DNA of 36,258 nucleotides, from the NCBI GenBank assembly GCA_012730015.1, contig JAAYBT010000019.1, positions 1 through 36,258 on the forward strand. The letters run 5' to 3'. Below the pieces are notes generated by a model, which saw nothing but the letters and a program-made list of their open reading frames with translations, was not told where the DNA came from and made no database searches. Below are positions 1 to 9,404 of the stretch, piece after piece. This stretch comes from Clostridiaceae bacterium. GTDB taxonomy: Bacteria; Bacillota; Clostridia; Acetivibrionales; DTU013. Position 1 is the stretch's first letter; each line of letters begins with the position of its first letter. The position numbers and the translations under genes are program-made.

Positions 1-594
1 CCTTGCTGCCATGGCAAGAATTGATGCCTTGTCATCGCCCGAAATGGGTTCGATGGTCGCACTGTCGGATACCTCCTTTGCATTTATCTGGAGCGTAGTA
101 ATCAATATCAAAGAAAAGGGGGCCCCGGTACGCTTAGAGTACTTAATTTCCCGGTCCACATAGTTGTCAAATGACATGCTTATATCACTAATATTTTCTG
201 TATTGTAATGAAAGGCTTTTTCAGCATTAGTTAATACTCTTATCGAATCGTCAAGCCTTTTTATACTGTACGGCTTGACAATGTAGTCATTCACAGAATA
301 TTTCAAGGCTTCAACCTTCAGCTCCTGCCTGTCGGATTGGGAAAGCACTATAATTGGGACATTGACGTTGGAGGAGGTCCTAATTCTTTTCAAGACAAAA
401 AAACCATCATTTTCTGTAGGAAATGACAGGTCTAGAACAACCAGCTTTAGACCCTCTATATTTGAATTCATAAGTAGGAATTGACTTATATCGCCTACCT
501 CAACGACATTCAAATGGCCAATCTTATCTATAATTTGACGTATCCTCTGCCTTTCATAGGCCGAGTAATCCATTACCAAAACTACGCCGTCCAT
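1..594 (-). CDS. Response regulator, receiver domain plus C-terminal region resembling the start of a GGDEF-like domain (truncated by window edge)
   Basis: Hand translation of the minus strand from ATG at 594..592 stays open to position 1: MDGVVLVMDYSAYERQRIRQIIDKIGHLNVVEVGDISQ...LVVLDLSF...IVLSQSD...DYIVKPYS...EIKYSKRTGAPFSLILITTLQI. Receiver D, S/T and K landmarks present; RBS aggggag upstream. Absent from the ORF track because it runs off the edge. Confidence 0.85.
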   Translation of the reverse strand, partial: MDGVVLVMDYSAYERQRIRQIIDKIGHLNVVEVGDISQFLLMNSNIEGLKLVVLDLSFPTENDGFFVLKRIRTSSNVNVPIIVLSQSDRQELKVEALKYSVNDYIVKPYSIKRLDDSIRVLTNAEKAFHYNTENISDISMSFDNYVDREIKYSKRTGAPFSLILITTLQINAKEVSDSATIEPISGDDKASILAMAAR

Positions 595-801
595 GGCTAC
601 TTCTCCCCTTGTATAAAAAATGCTCTTATCCCTGCTCTTATTATATCGGCATTACTGCTCTAAAAGAACAGGTAATTATTGCTATGCTTATACTATTGCC
701 CAGGTTGTAAAATAATACTCTAATGCTATAATATTATTGCAAAACTCCTGGCAATATAATATGAGCTGAAACATTATTCGCAGGATCGAAAGGAGCAAAA
801 G

Positions 802-2088
802 ATGAAGAAAAATGCACTTGTTGCACAATCCGGAGGCCCGTCACCTGTAATAAATGCGTCATTGCAGGGAGTAGTTGAGGCCTGTTTTGATTACCCTGAT
901 AAAATAGAAAAGGTTTATGCCGGTTGGCATGGAATCGAAGGCGTACTGCTGGAGGAGCTGATTGATATGGGCAAACAGCCCAGAGAGGAGCTTCAGCTGC
1001 TGCGCAAAACTCCTGCTTCAGGAGCCGTTGGGACCTGCAGATATAAATTGAGGGAAGATCAAAGAGAGGACTTTAATAGAATCATTGATGTGCTGAAGGA
1101 GCATAATGTAGGATACTTTTTCTACATCGGCGGCAATGATTCAATGGATACTGCCGACAAGGTATCCAGGCTGGCTCGAGAGAGGGGACTGGAGCTAGTC
1201 GTGGCCGGTGTCCCCAAGACTATTGACAATGATTTGGGTGACGATAAGTTTACAATCATAGACCATACACCCGGTTATGGCAGCGCTGCAAGGTACTGGG
1301 CGCATGCTATACAGAATGTCAATGAGGAAAACCGGGGGATGTGCGGCTCGGAGTCAGTTGCAGTATTGCAGGCTATGGGCAGGAAGGCCGGATATATCAC
1401 GGCCGCGGCCAGGCTGGCAGATCCACAGAGGGAAATGCCGCTGCAGCTTTATATGGCAGAGTCGGGACACAATCTTGAGACTCTTGCCGAGAATGTAAAC
1501 AATGAGCTTATGCGCTCAGGACGCTGCATAGTAGTTGTAAACGAAGGCTTTGACGTGGGCAGTCTTGGTGAGGCAAGAGACGCCTTTGGGCATATTGAAT
1601 ATGGAGCCAGCAAGACGACTGCAGCCCAGGTGGTTGTTAATTATCTGAATGAGCATGGGATAAAGGTCAGAGGTCAGGTCACAGGGCAGCTCCCGGGCGT
1701 ACTGCAAAGATCGACGTCAATTCATGCGTCGCCCGTGGATCTGGATGAGGCATATGAGGCAGGGCGCAAGGCAGTTCAGATTGCCATGGAGGACGGAACC
1801 GGCTGGATGGCCACAATACTCAGAGTACCCGGCAAAGAATATAAGGTAATATATGATAAGGTAAAGCTGAATGTAGTTGCCAACTCCGAGAGATTTTTGC
1901 CCAGGGAATGGATCGCAAAGGGCGGAATTGATGTGACTGATGACTTCGTTGCATATGCAGCACCCCTGATTCAGGGCGGGTGGCCTGATATTGAGCTGGT
2001 GAATGGATTGCAGCGATTTGCGAGGCTGGACATTAGGCTTATAGATAAGAAATTGCCGGCATATAAACCGCAGAGTTTTAACGGCTGA
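802..2088 (+). CDS. pfp: 6-phosphofructokinase, probably diphosphate (PPi)-dependent type
   Basis: Motifs YIGGNDSMDTADK and GVPKTIDNDL; 428 aa; RBS gaaaggag before ATG. Confidence 0.88.
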   Translation: MKKNALVAQSGGPSPVINASLQGVVEACFDYPDKIEKVYAGWHGIEGVLLEELIDMGKQPREELQLLRKTPASGAVGTCRYKLREDQREDFNRIIDVLKEHNVGYFFYIGGNDSMDTADKVSRLARERGLELVVAGVPKTIDNDLGDDKFTIIDHTPGYGSAARYWAHAIQNVNEENRGMCGSESVAVLQAMGRKAGYITAAARLADPQREMPLQLYMAESGHNLETLAENVNNELMRSGRCIVVVNEGFDVGSLGEARDAFGHIEYGASKTTAAQVVVNYLNEHGIKVRGQVTGQLPGVLQRSTSIHASPVDLDEAYEAGRKAVQIAMEDGTGWMATILRVPGKEYKVIYDKVKLNVVANSERFLPREWIAKGGIDVTDDFVAYAAPLIQGGWPDIELVNGLQRFARLDIRLIDKKLPAYKPQSFNG

Positions 2089-2336
2089 TATGTGACTATA
2101 CAGTCAGGTAGTTAAATGAAGCAAACGTTAGGATTGGGTTAAAAATGATGGTGGTAGCAATAGAATGAGATTCTTTTATATGCTTAGAATTATTGCCACT
2201 AATCAAGGCAGAAATTATCTTGTGAACATTTATACTATTTGAATAAATATACCCGATATTGTATCATAATAGTAGTGAATAACGGAAGTGTTTTGATTTG
2301 GAGCAAGGCACTCCGAGCGAAAGGAAGGGACCTACT

Positions 2337-2762
2337 ATGTTAGTTCGTAACTGCGCAGGAGGCATTGTCTTCTGCGGGAGCAAAGTGTTCATCCTGAAAA
2401 ATGAAAAGGGTGAATGGGTTTTTCCAAAGGGCGTAGTACGAAGCGGTGAGCTGCCTAACGAGGTTGCACTCAGGAAAGTGAAAGAGGAAGGCGACATAGC
2501 TTCGGAGATAGTTTCTACAGCAGGACATACCAATTATGAGTTCTTTTCCGTTACTCGTCAGAAACCGGTCTGTAACAAGATCATCTGGTACATTATGAAG
2601 TCAAACAATCTGTATTACAAGGTCAGTGAAAATGAGAAATTTATGGATGCGGGGTATTTTGAAGTCGAGGAAGCTATGAAACTGGTTACATACAGTCAAG
2701 ACAAGGCTCTCTTAAATTTATCATACAGAAGGTACAAAGATATTACCTCGGTAGCCGTTTGA
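2337..2762 (+). CDS. NUDIX hydrolase family protein with divergent Nudix box
   Basis: GVVRSGELPNEVALRKVKEEGDI matches Gx5Ex7REUxEExGU imperfectly; start moved from 2298 to ATG 2337 (RBS aaggaaggg). Confidence 0.75.
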   Translation: MLVRNCAGGIVFCGSKVFILKNEKGEWVFPKGVVRSGELPNEVALRKVKEEGDIASEIVSTAGHTNYEFFSVTRQKPVCNKIIWYIMKSNNLYYKVSENEKFMDAGYFEVEEAMKLVTYSQDKALLNLSYRRYKDITSVAV

Positions 2763-2812
2763 AGATAGCATTGAAAAGGTAAGTAGTATCGAAATTATTA
2801 TTAATTTATTGT

Positions 2813-2851
2813 AAAATGAATGATAGCATGTTATCTGCTATCATTCATTTT
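2813..2851. terminator. Strong inverted repeat, likely intergenic terminator
   Basis: aaaatgaatgatagca-tgttatc-tgctatcattcatttt: perfect 16-bp stem, 7-nt loop. Confidence 0.6.
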
Positions 2852-2931
2852 GTATGACGGGCATGCATGGGCAATCCGACCTATTTGCATATCCGGCTGT
2901 AGGACAGAGGGGTTCACAGGAGGTCTCGTTT

Positions 2932-3564
2932 ATGCGTAAGGAGTACTTAACCATATCACATGAAGCTGTTGCAGAGCTAGAGGAGAGAAAGTCCAGATTT
3001 ATTGCAACTGTGAGGCCTGTGACTTCTGAAGAAGACGCAAATAGTTTTATTAGCGAGCTAAAGACCAAGTATTGGAATGCGTCCCACAATGTTTACGCAT
3101 ACTATATATGTGCGAATAATATGCTGCAAAAATTCAGCGATGACGGAGAACCCTCCGGCACTGCAGGCCTGCCTGTGTTGGAAGCGATTAAGAAGTCAGA
3201 TTTACAGGATATTGCTGTAGTCGTTACACGATATTTTGGCGGAACAAAGTTAGGAGCTGCCGGATTGGTTAGAGCATATGGAAAAAGCGCAACGATGGGC
3301 ATCCAAGCAGCCGGGATAGTCAAAAAACAGCTTTGCATACTGTCGCAGGTAACGATGGAGTATACTCTGCTGGGGAAGGTGCAGGCTATGGTAGCATCAA
3401 ATGGCTATAGGGTAAAGGATACCATATATGCACAGGATGTTGACCTGCTTGCATACATTCCTGTTGATGAGCTTGAGGAGTTTACCTCGCTGATAAACGA
3501 AGCCACAAACGGACAGGCTTTAATCGATACAGGTGAGAAGGTATACATTACGATAGAAATGTAA
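2932..3564 (+). CDS. YigZ/IMPACT family protein
   Basis: Motifs ERKSRFIATV, SDDGEPSGTAGLPVLEAI, VVVTRYFGGTKLGAAGLVRAY; start moved to ATG 2932 with RBS caggaggt. Confidence 0.9.
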   Translation: MRKEYLTISHEAVAELEERKSRFIATVRPVTSEEDANSFISELKTKYWNASHNVYAYYICANNMLQKFSDDGEPSGTAGLPVLEAIKKSDLQDIAVVVTRYFGGTKLGAAGLVRAYGKSATMGIQAAGIVKKQLCILSQVTMEYTLLGKVQAMVASNGYRVKDTIYAQDVDLLAYIPVDELEEFTSLINEATNGQALIDTGEKVYITIEM

Positions 3565-3689
3565 GGCATAAGGAAGGTGCTAAAGCGCCTGCAGCGTATT
3601 TTGCGTTGCAAAAAGCGTGGTTTGGCGCTAATTCGCGCAAGCGCTCATTGAACAGGGCAACGCCAATGCAGCCGTTATCAAGAGTGTAT

Positions 3690-4643
3690 TTACGCTGAAA
3701 AGTTAGGAAATATCGAAAACTCCAGCTTTGCTGCTTCTGTAATATCACTTCTAATATCATCTGTCGCTGATTCAGTTGTGTCAGATTTTAGCAGCTTTAT
3801 CGGAAGCTCTATGATGAAATTTGCTCCTTTTCCATGCTCGCTTTTAATGCTTATGGTTCCTTCGTGAAGGTCAACAAAGGATTTAACCAGGGAAAGCCCG
3901 ATCCCGCTTCCTTCATTTTCAACGTGTGGTGAATCCCCTGTTTGGCTATATCGGTTGAATATAGTCTCTTGTTTTTCTTCCGGGATGCCAATGCCAGAAT
4001 CCTTCACCGAGATGCAGGCTCTTTCTCCGGATTTATATGAGCTGACCTGTACAATCCCTCCCGGCTTGGTGAACTTAATTGCATTGGAAAGTAGATTCAG
4101 CATAATCCGCTCAATTTTTTCCATGTCAACAGCCATTATAATGCTTTCATCATAATGGTTATACATTAGCTTGAGTTGTTTGTCTTCGGCATAAGGCTTG
4201 ACGGAATTGACTATCTCATCTAGGAGAACACTCAGTTTGCAATTTTTCGGCTTCAGTATATGATATCCAGCCTCTGCTCTGGTTATGTCCAGCATGTTGT
4301 AAATCAGGCGGAGGAGTCTGAAACAGTTGCATTTTACCACCTTTATATTCCTGGTCAATTTACTGTCTGCCTCTAGAAGAGCTTTATTTCCGGGGGCACC
4401 CAGATAAATCTCCATCACCTGTATCGCACCGAGTATGACGCTCAGTGGGGTTTTCAGCTCATGGGTCATATTTGAAAAAAACTCGTTTCTTTTGCTGCAG
4501 CTATCAGTAATCGAATCGATGCTCTGTAATAACTGTTTTTCATTCATGCGGGATTTTCTTAAAAGGTAAAAAAGAACGGTACACATTATCAGCAGCAAAG
4601 ACGTTAATATAATGCCGGACACAAATAAAGCCTTAGTAATCAT
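3690..4643 (-). CDS. Membrane-anchored sensor histidine kinase
   Basis: N-terminal TM helix; H-box FFSNMTHELKTPLSVILG, N-box LLSNAIKFTKPGG, G1 VKDSGIGIPEEK, G2 GSGIGLSLVKSFVDLH. Start moved to M18 (ATG 4643) with RBS aaggtggg. Confidence 0.92.
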   Translation of the reverse strand: MITKALFVSGIILTSLLLIMCTVLFYLLRKSRMNEKQLLQSIDSITDSCSKRNEFFSNMTHELKTPLSVILGAIQVMEIYLGAPGNKALLEADSKLTRNIKVVKCNCFRLLRLIYNMLDITRAEAGYHILKPKNCKLSVLLDEIVNSVKPYAEDKQLKLMYNHYDESIIMAVDMEKIERIMLNLLSNAIKFTKPGGIVQVSSYKSGERACISVKDSGIGIPEEKQETIFNRYSQTGDSPHVENEGSGIGLSLVKSFVDLHEGTISIKSEHGKGANFIIELPIKLLKSDTTESATDDIRSDITEAAKLEFSIFPNFSA

Positions 4644-4838
4644 ATAAAGCCCACCTTTATCTTTTATAACGGATATGCTATTATATATGTGCAAGTTTTA
4701 CGGACTATGTAATATCATAATAATCTAAAATGCTTCGATTATGATACATTATATTGCACAAGGCATTTAATGTAAATATATTTCCGTGTTATGGAAATAT
4801 AGCCTATATATAATTCAATATATTATGGAGGTAGACAA

Positions 4839-5570
4839 ATGTCAGGCCATTCAAAATGGGCAAATATTAAGATTAAGAAGGGTAAATCAGACGCTCAAAG
4901 AGGCAAGGCGTTCACCAAGCTGGGCAGGGAACTTGCCATAGCGGTGAAGCAAGGCGGCGCTAACCCTGATGCTAATTCGAGACTTAGGGATGCTATTGCA
5001 AAGGCAAAGGCTGCAAATATGCCTAATGACAACATTTCCAGAAGCATTAAGAAGGCCGCGGGCGAAGGTGATGGGGACAATTATGAGGAAATCACCTATG
5101 AAGGCTATGGGCCGGGCGGCGTGGCGGTTATTGTGGAAGCGGCTACTGATAATCGAAACAGGACTGCGGGCGACATTAGACATTATTTTGATAAATTCGG
5201 CGGCAATCTGGGACAGAGCGGCAGTGTGTCATTTATGTTCAATAAGAAGGGCATCATGTTAATCGAAAACGACGGCAAGATTTCTGAGGACAATATTATG
5301 ATGGATGTGCTGGATGCCGGCGCAGATGACCTTTCAACGGATGAGGATTATTTCGAGATTCTCACCGAGCCCGGTGATTTTTCAAAGGTAAGAGAAGCAC
5401 TGGAGAGTAAAGGCTACGAATTTGCTGAGGCATCAGTATCCATGCTTCCCACGACAATGACAAAGCTAACCGATGCCGGTCAGATAGAGCAGATGGAGCG
5501 GCTCATTGACAATCTCGAGGACATGGACGATGTCCAGAACGTCTACCACAACTGGGAGCAGGAGGAGTAG
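4839..5570 (+). CDS. YebC/PmpR family DNA-binding transcriptional regulator
   Basis: MSGHSKWANIKIKKGKSDAQRGKAFTKLGREL and downstream signature; RBS tatggagg. Confidence 0.97.
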   Translation: MSGHSKWANIKIKKGKSDAQRGKAFTKLGRELAIAVKQGGANPDANSRLRDAIAKAKAANMPNDNISRSIKKAAGEGDGDNYEEITYEGYGPGGVAVIVEAATDNRNRTAGDIRHYFDKFGGNLGQSGSVSFMFNKKGIMLIENDGKISEDNIMMDVLDAGADDLSTDEDYFEILTEPGDFSKVREALESKGYEFAEASVSMLPTTMTKLTDAGQIEQMERLIDNLEDMDDVQNVYHNWEQEE

Positions 5571-5640
5571 GCTAGAGCGAAGCGGGTTTGCGGGGTTTTA
5601 CGGCAGCTGAATTATGATATACATGCAATGAGCCATATAA

Positions 5641-5919
5641 CTATGGGTCTTCAGATAGTGAATCAAGCTTGATTTTCTTTTGGATTTTTTTCAGATGATC
5701 CAAATCCGAAAGATCTGAAATGCCGTATGTGCGGCAACACTTGCGGCATACGGACCGGCTGCCGCGATAGCCTGGATGGATACTTACTACCTCATGAATT
5801 CTAAAAAAGGGCCTAAGTTTTTTCCTGTGACAGCAGGAGCATAAGGGATATAAATCAGGTAAGAAAAGCAAAAATAAAAGGAATATAGAAAAACTGATAT
5901 AGAAAATAATAATGTGCAC
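5641..5919 (-). CDS. Small membrane protein with CxxC...CxxC zinc-ribbon-like tail
   Basis: GTG start at 5919; hydrophobic N-terminus then CSCCHRKK...SVCRKCCRTYGI; no competing ORF of better quality. Confidence 0.5.
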   Translation of the reverse strand: MHIIIFYISFSIFLLFLLFLPDLYPLCSCCHRKKLRPFFRIHEVVSIHPGYRGSRSVCRKCCRTYGISDLSDLDHLKKIQKKIKLDSLSEDP

Positions 5920-5995
5920 AAAATCGCCCCCATTCTAAGATATTTATTTGGGGTCGAGTTTATGCAGAGGATGCTGCGCATAGAAAATACATCCT

Positions 5996-6039
5996 AAAGC
6001 ACAGGGGGCTGCCGATTTATCGGCAGCCCCCTGTGCTTT
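5996..6039. terminator. Intergenic hairpin terminator
   Basis: aaagcacagggggctgccga-ttta-tcggcagccccctgtgcttt: perfect 20-bp stem, 4-nt loop. Confidence 0.75.
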
Positions 6040-6075
6040 TCACAGCTTATTATGGTTTTTTATATCCACATAAGG

Positions 6076-6264
6076 TTATTTCTTTTCCAACTGATAAGTG
6101 TTGCCAGTATAAGCTTCGAAGACCTTCTTTACTATGTTGCCACCTATTTTGCCGGCATCTCTGGAGGCGAGGTCGCCATTATAGCCTTGCTTAAGGTTTA
6201 CACCCACCTGGTTGGCAATTTCATACTTCATGTTATCAAATGATGTTTTACTTCTGTTTGCCAT
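6076..6264 (-). CDS. Alpha/beta-type small acid-soluble spore protein
   Basis: MKYEIANQVGVNL...SRDAGKIGGNIVKKVFEAY matches both alpha/beta SASP signatures; RBS ggaggtaac. Confidence 0.93.
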   Translation of the reverse strand: MANRSKTSFDNMKYEIANQVGVNLKQGYNGDLASRDAGKIGGNIVKKVFEAYTGNTYQLEKK

Positions 6265-6370
6265 GATAGTTACCTCCTTATTTCATTTTCGCTACCGGAT
6301 TTACTTAGCAGCGTGATATTATGATTTGTAAAACATAGCTGATTTATTACGGTAATTAATGCTATAACAG

Positions 6371-6604
6371 CTATTCACTAGCATTGGCGGGGCTCTCTCT
6401 AAACAATAGCGAGATAGTATATAAGCCCGAGACCCCCACTAGCGTAAATATAATTCTGCTGAATGCGGATATTGTTCCCTTAAATAAATTGCCTCCAAAT
6501 ATCATAGTAACAATATCGTAATTGGCGATACCTACAAGGAGCCAGTTTATAGCTCCGATGATTACAAGTACAAGTGCAAGCCTATCAATTGCTGTTCTAT
6601 TCAT
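6371..6604 (-). CDS. DUF378 family small membrane protein
   Basis: MNRTAIDRLALVLVIIGAINWLLVGI...; start moved from 6661 to ATG 6604 with RBS aaaggag. Confidence 0.85.
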   Translation of the reverse strand: MNRTAIDRLALVLVIIGAINWLLVGIANYDIVTMIFGGNLFKGTISAFSRIIFTLVGVSGLYTISLLFRESPANASE

Positions 6605-6657
6605 TGAAACAACTCCTTTTCTATTTATTGATATTATTATTACCGCTAACTTTTGAA

Positions 6658-6825
6658 TCATTCGCTTTGCTTTTTGAAGTTTAAAGCAGAAGATCCTTTG
6701 TAAGGCCTTTTTTCAAAATAAGTGCAGTCGGTTTCGGCGGATAGGGTTTCGGAAACGGCATTCTGCAGCATGCACTTACCATCCTGCTGGTGCTTGCATT
6801 TTGAGGAGCAGTTGATTGTTGTCAT
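6658..6825 (-). CDS. 55-aa Cys-rich small protein (possible metal-binding, DUF1540-like)
   Basis: Hand translation MTTINCSSKCKHQQDGKCMLQNAVSETLSAETDCTYFEKRPYKGSSALNFKKQSE*, strong RBS aaggaggg; below the 60-aa cut-off of the ORF track. Confidence 0.8.
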   Translation of the reverse strand: MTTINCSSKCKHQQDGKCMLQNAVSETLSAETDCTYFEKRPYKGSSALNFKKQSE

Positions 6826-7176
6826 AAATGTCCCTCCTTAATATATTATTTTGCCAAATAAGCAACAAAAAATACTGCCATGAATTGTATCTAAAAGGTT
6901 CTTTGTCGGGACATACTGAGCAAAGAGCTATAACAAAAAGGCCGACAGCTGTACACTGACGACCTTTTATTTAAATAACCGACATCAACCGCGGCAGATG
7001 TCAGTTAGTAGTAATATCAATGGCGATGCTCCTGCTTCCTAATCGTGATGTTTATTAGTATTGAGATCAGCGGGTTTACTTTGTATATTATGTATAACAT
7101 GAGGCTTTTGTGTCACAACCATTACTTATTGACACTGTAAATTTCCAAGTGTAAAGTGTTGATAGAGGTTCGAACT

Positions 7177-7944
7177 ATGGATTTTGTATCAAATCCCAAT
7201 TTACCTGATAAACCTGTTGGACTGGCTGTGGCAGGAAGCTGTATTGGAGATAGCTCGGTAGAAAGATTGGAAGGGCTCGGGGTGAAGACTCTCCTGATGC
7301 CTCCGCATTCGTTTTTATACGATGCTGTATCCAGCCATCCGGACATGTTGCTTCATCATGTGGGTGCAGATATCATTGTGTATGCCCCCGAGACCGATGA
7401 AGGCCTACTTGACATGCTTAGATTAAACGGGTTCAAGCTTTTGCGTGGAGAAAAGAGGCTTTGTGCCAGATATCCGGATGATGTTGCATATAATGTAGCC
7501 AGAGTTGGGAAATACTACTTTCACAATCTAAAGCATACCGATAGGCTGCTGACGGAGCTGCTGAATCGGCGGGGGATTGAGCCAGTCCATGTGGAGCAGG
7601 GCTACTCAAAGTGTTCTGTTTTGACGGTTGATGAGCAATCCTTGATTACTACGGATGCAGGAATCGCAAAAGCCGCGCAAAAAGTAGGGCTGGATGTGCT
7701 TTTGGCAAAATGTGGCAGCTCGATTCGACTGCCTGGATTAAACTATGGATTTATTGGCGGTGCCTGCGGACTGATTTCAAAATCCATATGCGTTGTGAAC
7801 GGCTCTTTGGAGAAGCTGGACGACAGCCAGGCTATTGTTTCATTTCTTTCAAAAAGACAAATCAGAGTCATAGAGCTTTCTGACGATTTTGTTACTGATG
7901 TGGGATCAATTATTCCTTTGATGTCAATAAATACGGCGACCTAA
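7177..7944 (+). CDS. DUF6873 family, predicted GME-fold (guanidino-group modifying enzyme-like) protein
   Basis: VEQGYSKCSVLTVDEQSLITTDAGIAKA and YGFIGGACGLI; start set at ATG 7177 with RBS agaggtt. Confidence 0.65.
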   Translation: MDFVSNPNLPDKPVGLAVAGSCIGDSSVERLEGLGVKTLLMPPHSFLYDAVSSHPDMLLHHVGADIIVYAPETDEGLLDMLRLNGFKLLRGEKRLCARYPDDVAYNVARVGKYYFHNLKHTDRLLTELLNRRGIEPVHVEQGYSKCSVLTVDEQSLITTDAGIAKAAQKVGLDVLLAKCGSSIRLPGLNYGFIGGACGLISKSICVVNGSLEKLDDSQAIVSFLSKRQIRVIELSDDFVTDVGSIIPLMSINTAT

Positions 7945-8075
7945 CGCTGTAACTAACTATCCTTTTCTACATATACTATATAAGATTAATCGACGCAGCA
8001 AATGGGCATATATTCCGTGTTGTATACAACATTTTTATAAGACATATACTAGCACCTGAAAGGATGTGAAGCTTG

Positions 8076-8987
8076 ATGCAGTTTCTTTGCATCGGAGTAA
8101 ACGGAAGCGCTGTTGAAGTCATGCAGTATATAGAAAAGGAGCTCCGACAGCTTAAAGACAAGAAGATTAATTACTCCATCAATGAAATCAATTCCGATGG
8201 GTTGACCTCAATAATTTGCACATTGAATGAAGGCAGGATTTATCGTGAAAAATCTCTGGAATCATACAAGGTGCTGATAACATATATTTCTAATGCATTG
8301 GCCGACTATATTATGAAGCAGTATGAGGAACGCCTGCTGACCAGGATTATCAGTGGAAACTTCTGCTATTTCAATGGGGCGGAGAGGAGAGAAATACTTT
8401 CCCGGGCTCTCAAAATTATCAAAAATGAAGACAAGACCTTTATAAACAGTCTTTTTCACATCAAGAGAAGAAGCATTATCATTAAACGGCTGATGGACTA
8501 CTTCGAAAATTCCAATAGCATTATCCTGGATGGCTTTGTTAATTTCAGGCTTAAGGAATATATGAAGGATCTTGAGGATGTAGTTGACAAGGCCGTGGAT
8601 GATTTCCTAACCGATCGTGAGTATAAGGAATTTATTAGATTATTGCGCTATTTTGTCGATATTCAGGAGCCTAAGATTGATACGGTTCACGTGGTTGTCA
8701 ATTTTGACAGCAGGTATGTGCTGCTCGACGGGACGAGGAGGGAAATAACTAATGAATGTGTCCGGGAGTATGTGAACGAGATTTCGACAGAAATTAATTA
8801 TGATGACTTGCTGGTAAGCTCGCTGATAACCTTTGCGCCGAAAAAAATTATTCTTCATGGCACAGGAAGGTTTAGGAATAAAGAGCTGATTGAAACTATT
8901 AAGAGCATTTTTATAGGGCGCGTAGTAATATGCCACGGTTGCGAGGTGTGCTCTGCAAAAATGCTTAAAAGTGAGACGAAGAAGTGA
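8076..8987 (+). CDS. ytxC: Putative sporulation protein YtxC
   Basis: About 300-aa protein ending FAPKKIILHG...IFIGRVVICHGCEVC, recognised YtxC-family pattern; RBS aaggatgtg. Confidence 0.75.
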   Translation: MQFLCIGVNGSAVEVMQYIEKELRQLKDKKINYSINEINSDGLTSIICTLNEGRIYREKSLESYKVLITYISNALADYIMKQYEERLLTRIISGNFCYFNGAERREILSRALKIIKNEDKTFINSLFHIKRRSIIIKRLMDYFENSNSIILDGFVNFRLKEYMKDLEDVVDKAVDDFLTDREYKEFIRLLRYFVDIQEPKIDTVHVVVNFDSRYVLLDGTRREITNECVREYVNEISTEINYDDLLVSSLITFAPKKIILHGTGRFRNKELIETIKSIFIGRVVICHGCEVCSAKMLKSETKK

Positions 8988-9071
8988 CGGGACAAAAATA
9001 TGCTTGCAGATAAATATCTACAAATAAAGCCAACATATCGGCAATTTCAACATAATTATTTAATATTTATA

Positions 9072-9099
9072 TTGACAAGCTGTTATGTCATGGTAAAAT
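9072..9099 (+). promoter_or_regulatory. Sigma-A type promoter
   Basis: TTGACA-16 bp-TAAAAT. Confidence 0.6.
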
Positions 9100-9256
9100 A
9101 GACTTGTAGCACAACATGCTGTATAAAATATGTTGCGCATGTACATAATATAGTTATTCTTGGACATTAAAAGTTTTAGATTTTTTACTAAAGATAAAAT
9201 ATTTAAGAAACAAGCGACAATCTTTCAGTGTACAAATGAAGAGAATCCGGGAAAAG

Positions 9257-9282
9257 AAAAGAGAGTCAATGACTCTCTTTTT
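9257..9282 (+). terminator. Rho-independent terminator
   Basis: aaaagagagt-caatg-actctctttt followed by tt. Confidence 0.7.
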
Positions 9283-9404
9283 CCCTTCTATGGACAAAAT
9301 CATTTCCATTTTGATAAGATATAGATAATTTCTCTAGCATAGTTATAGAGAAGTGGCGTAAGCTTTATCTTACAGATAATATGAACTGTCGGGAGGTTGA
9401 CTGA

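Noticed and set aside
3570-3689. GC-rich short hairpins between the YigZ-family gene and the histidine kinase
   Set aside because: Imperfect and short, no T-run, convergent gene ends; not enough to call a feature.
4887-5262. Antisense and out-of-frame ORFs over the YebC-family gene
   Set aside because: Overlap a certain housekeeping CDS; compositional artefacts.
6940-6975. aaaaggccg...cgaccttttat hairpin
   Set aside because: Stem is imperfect and there is no clear upstream transcript assignment; left uncalled.
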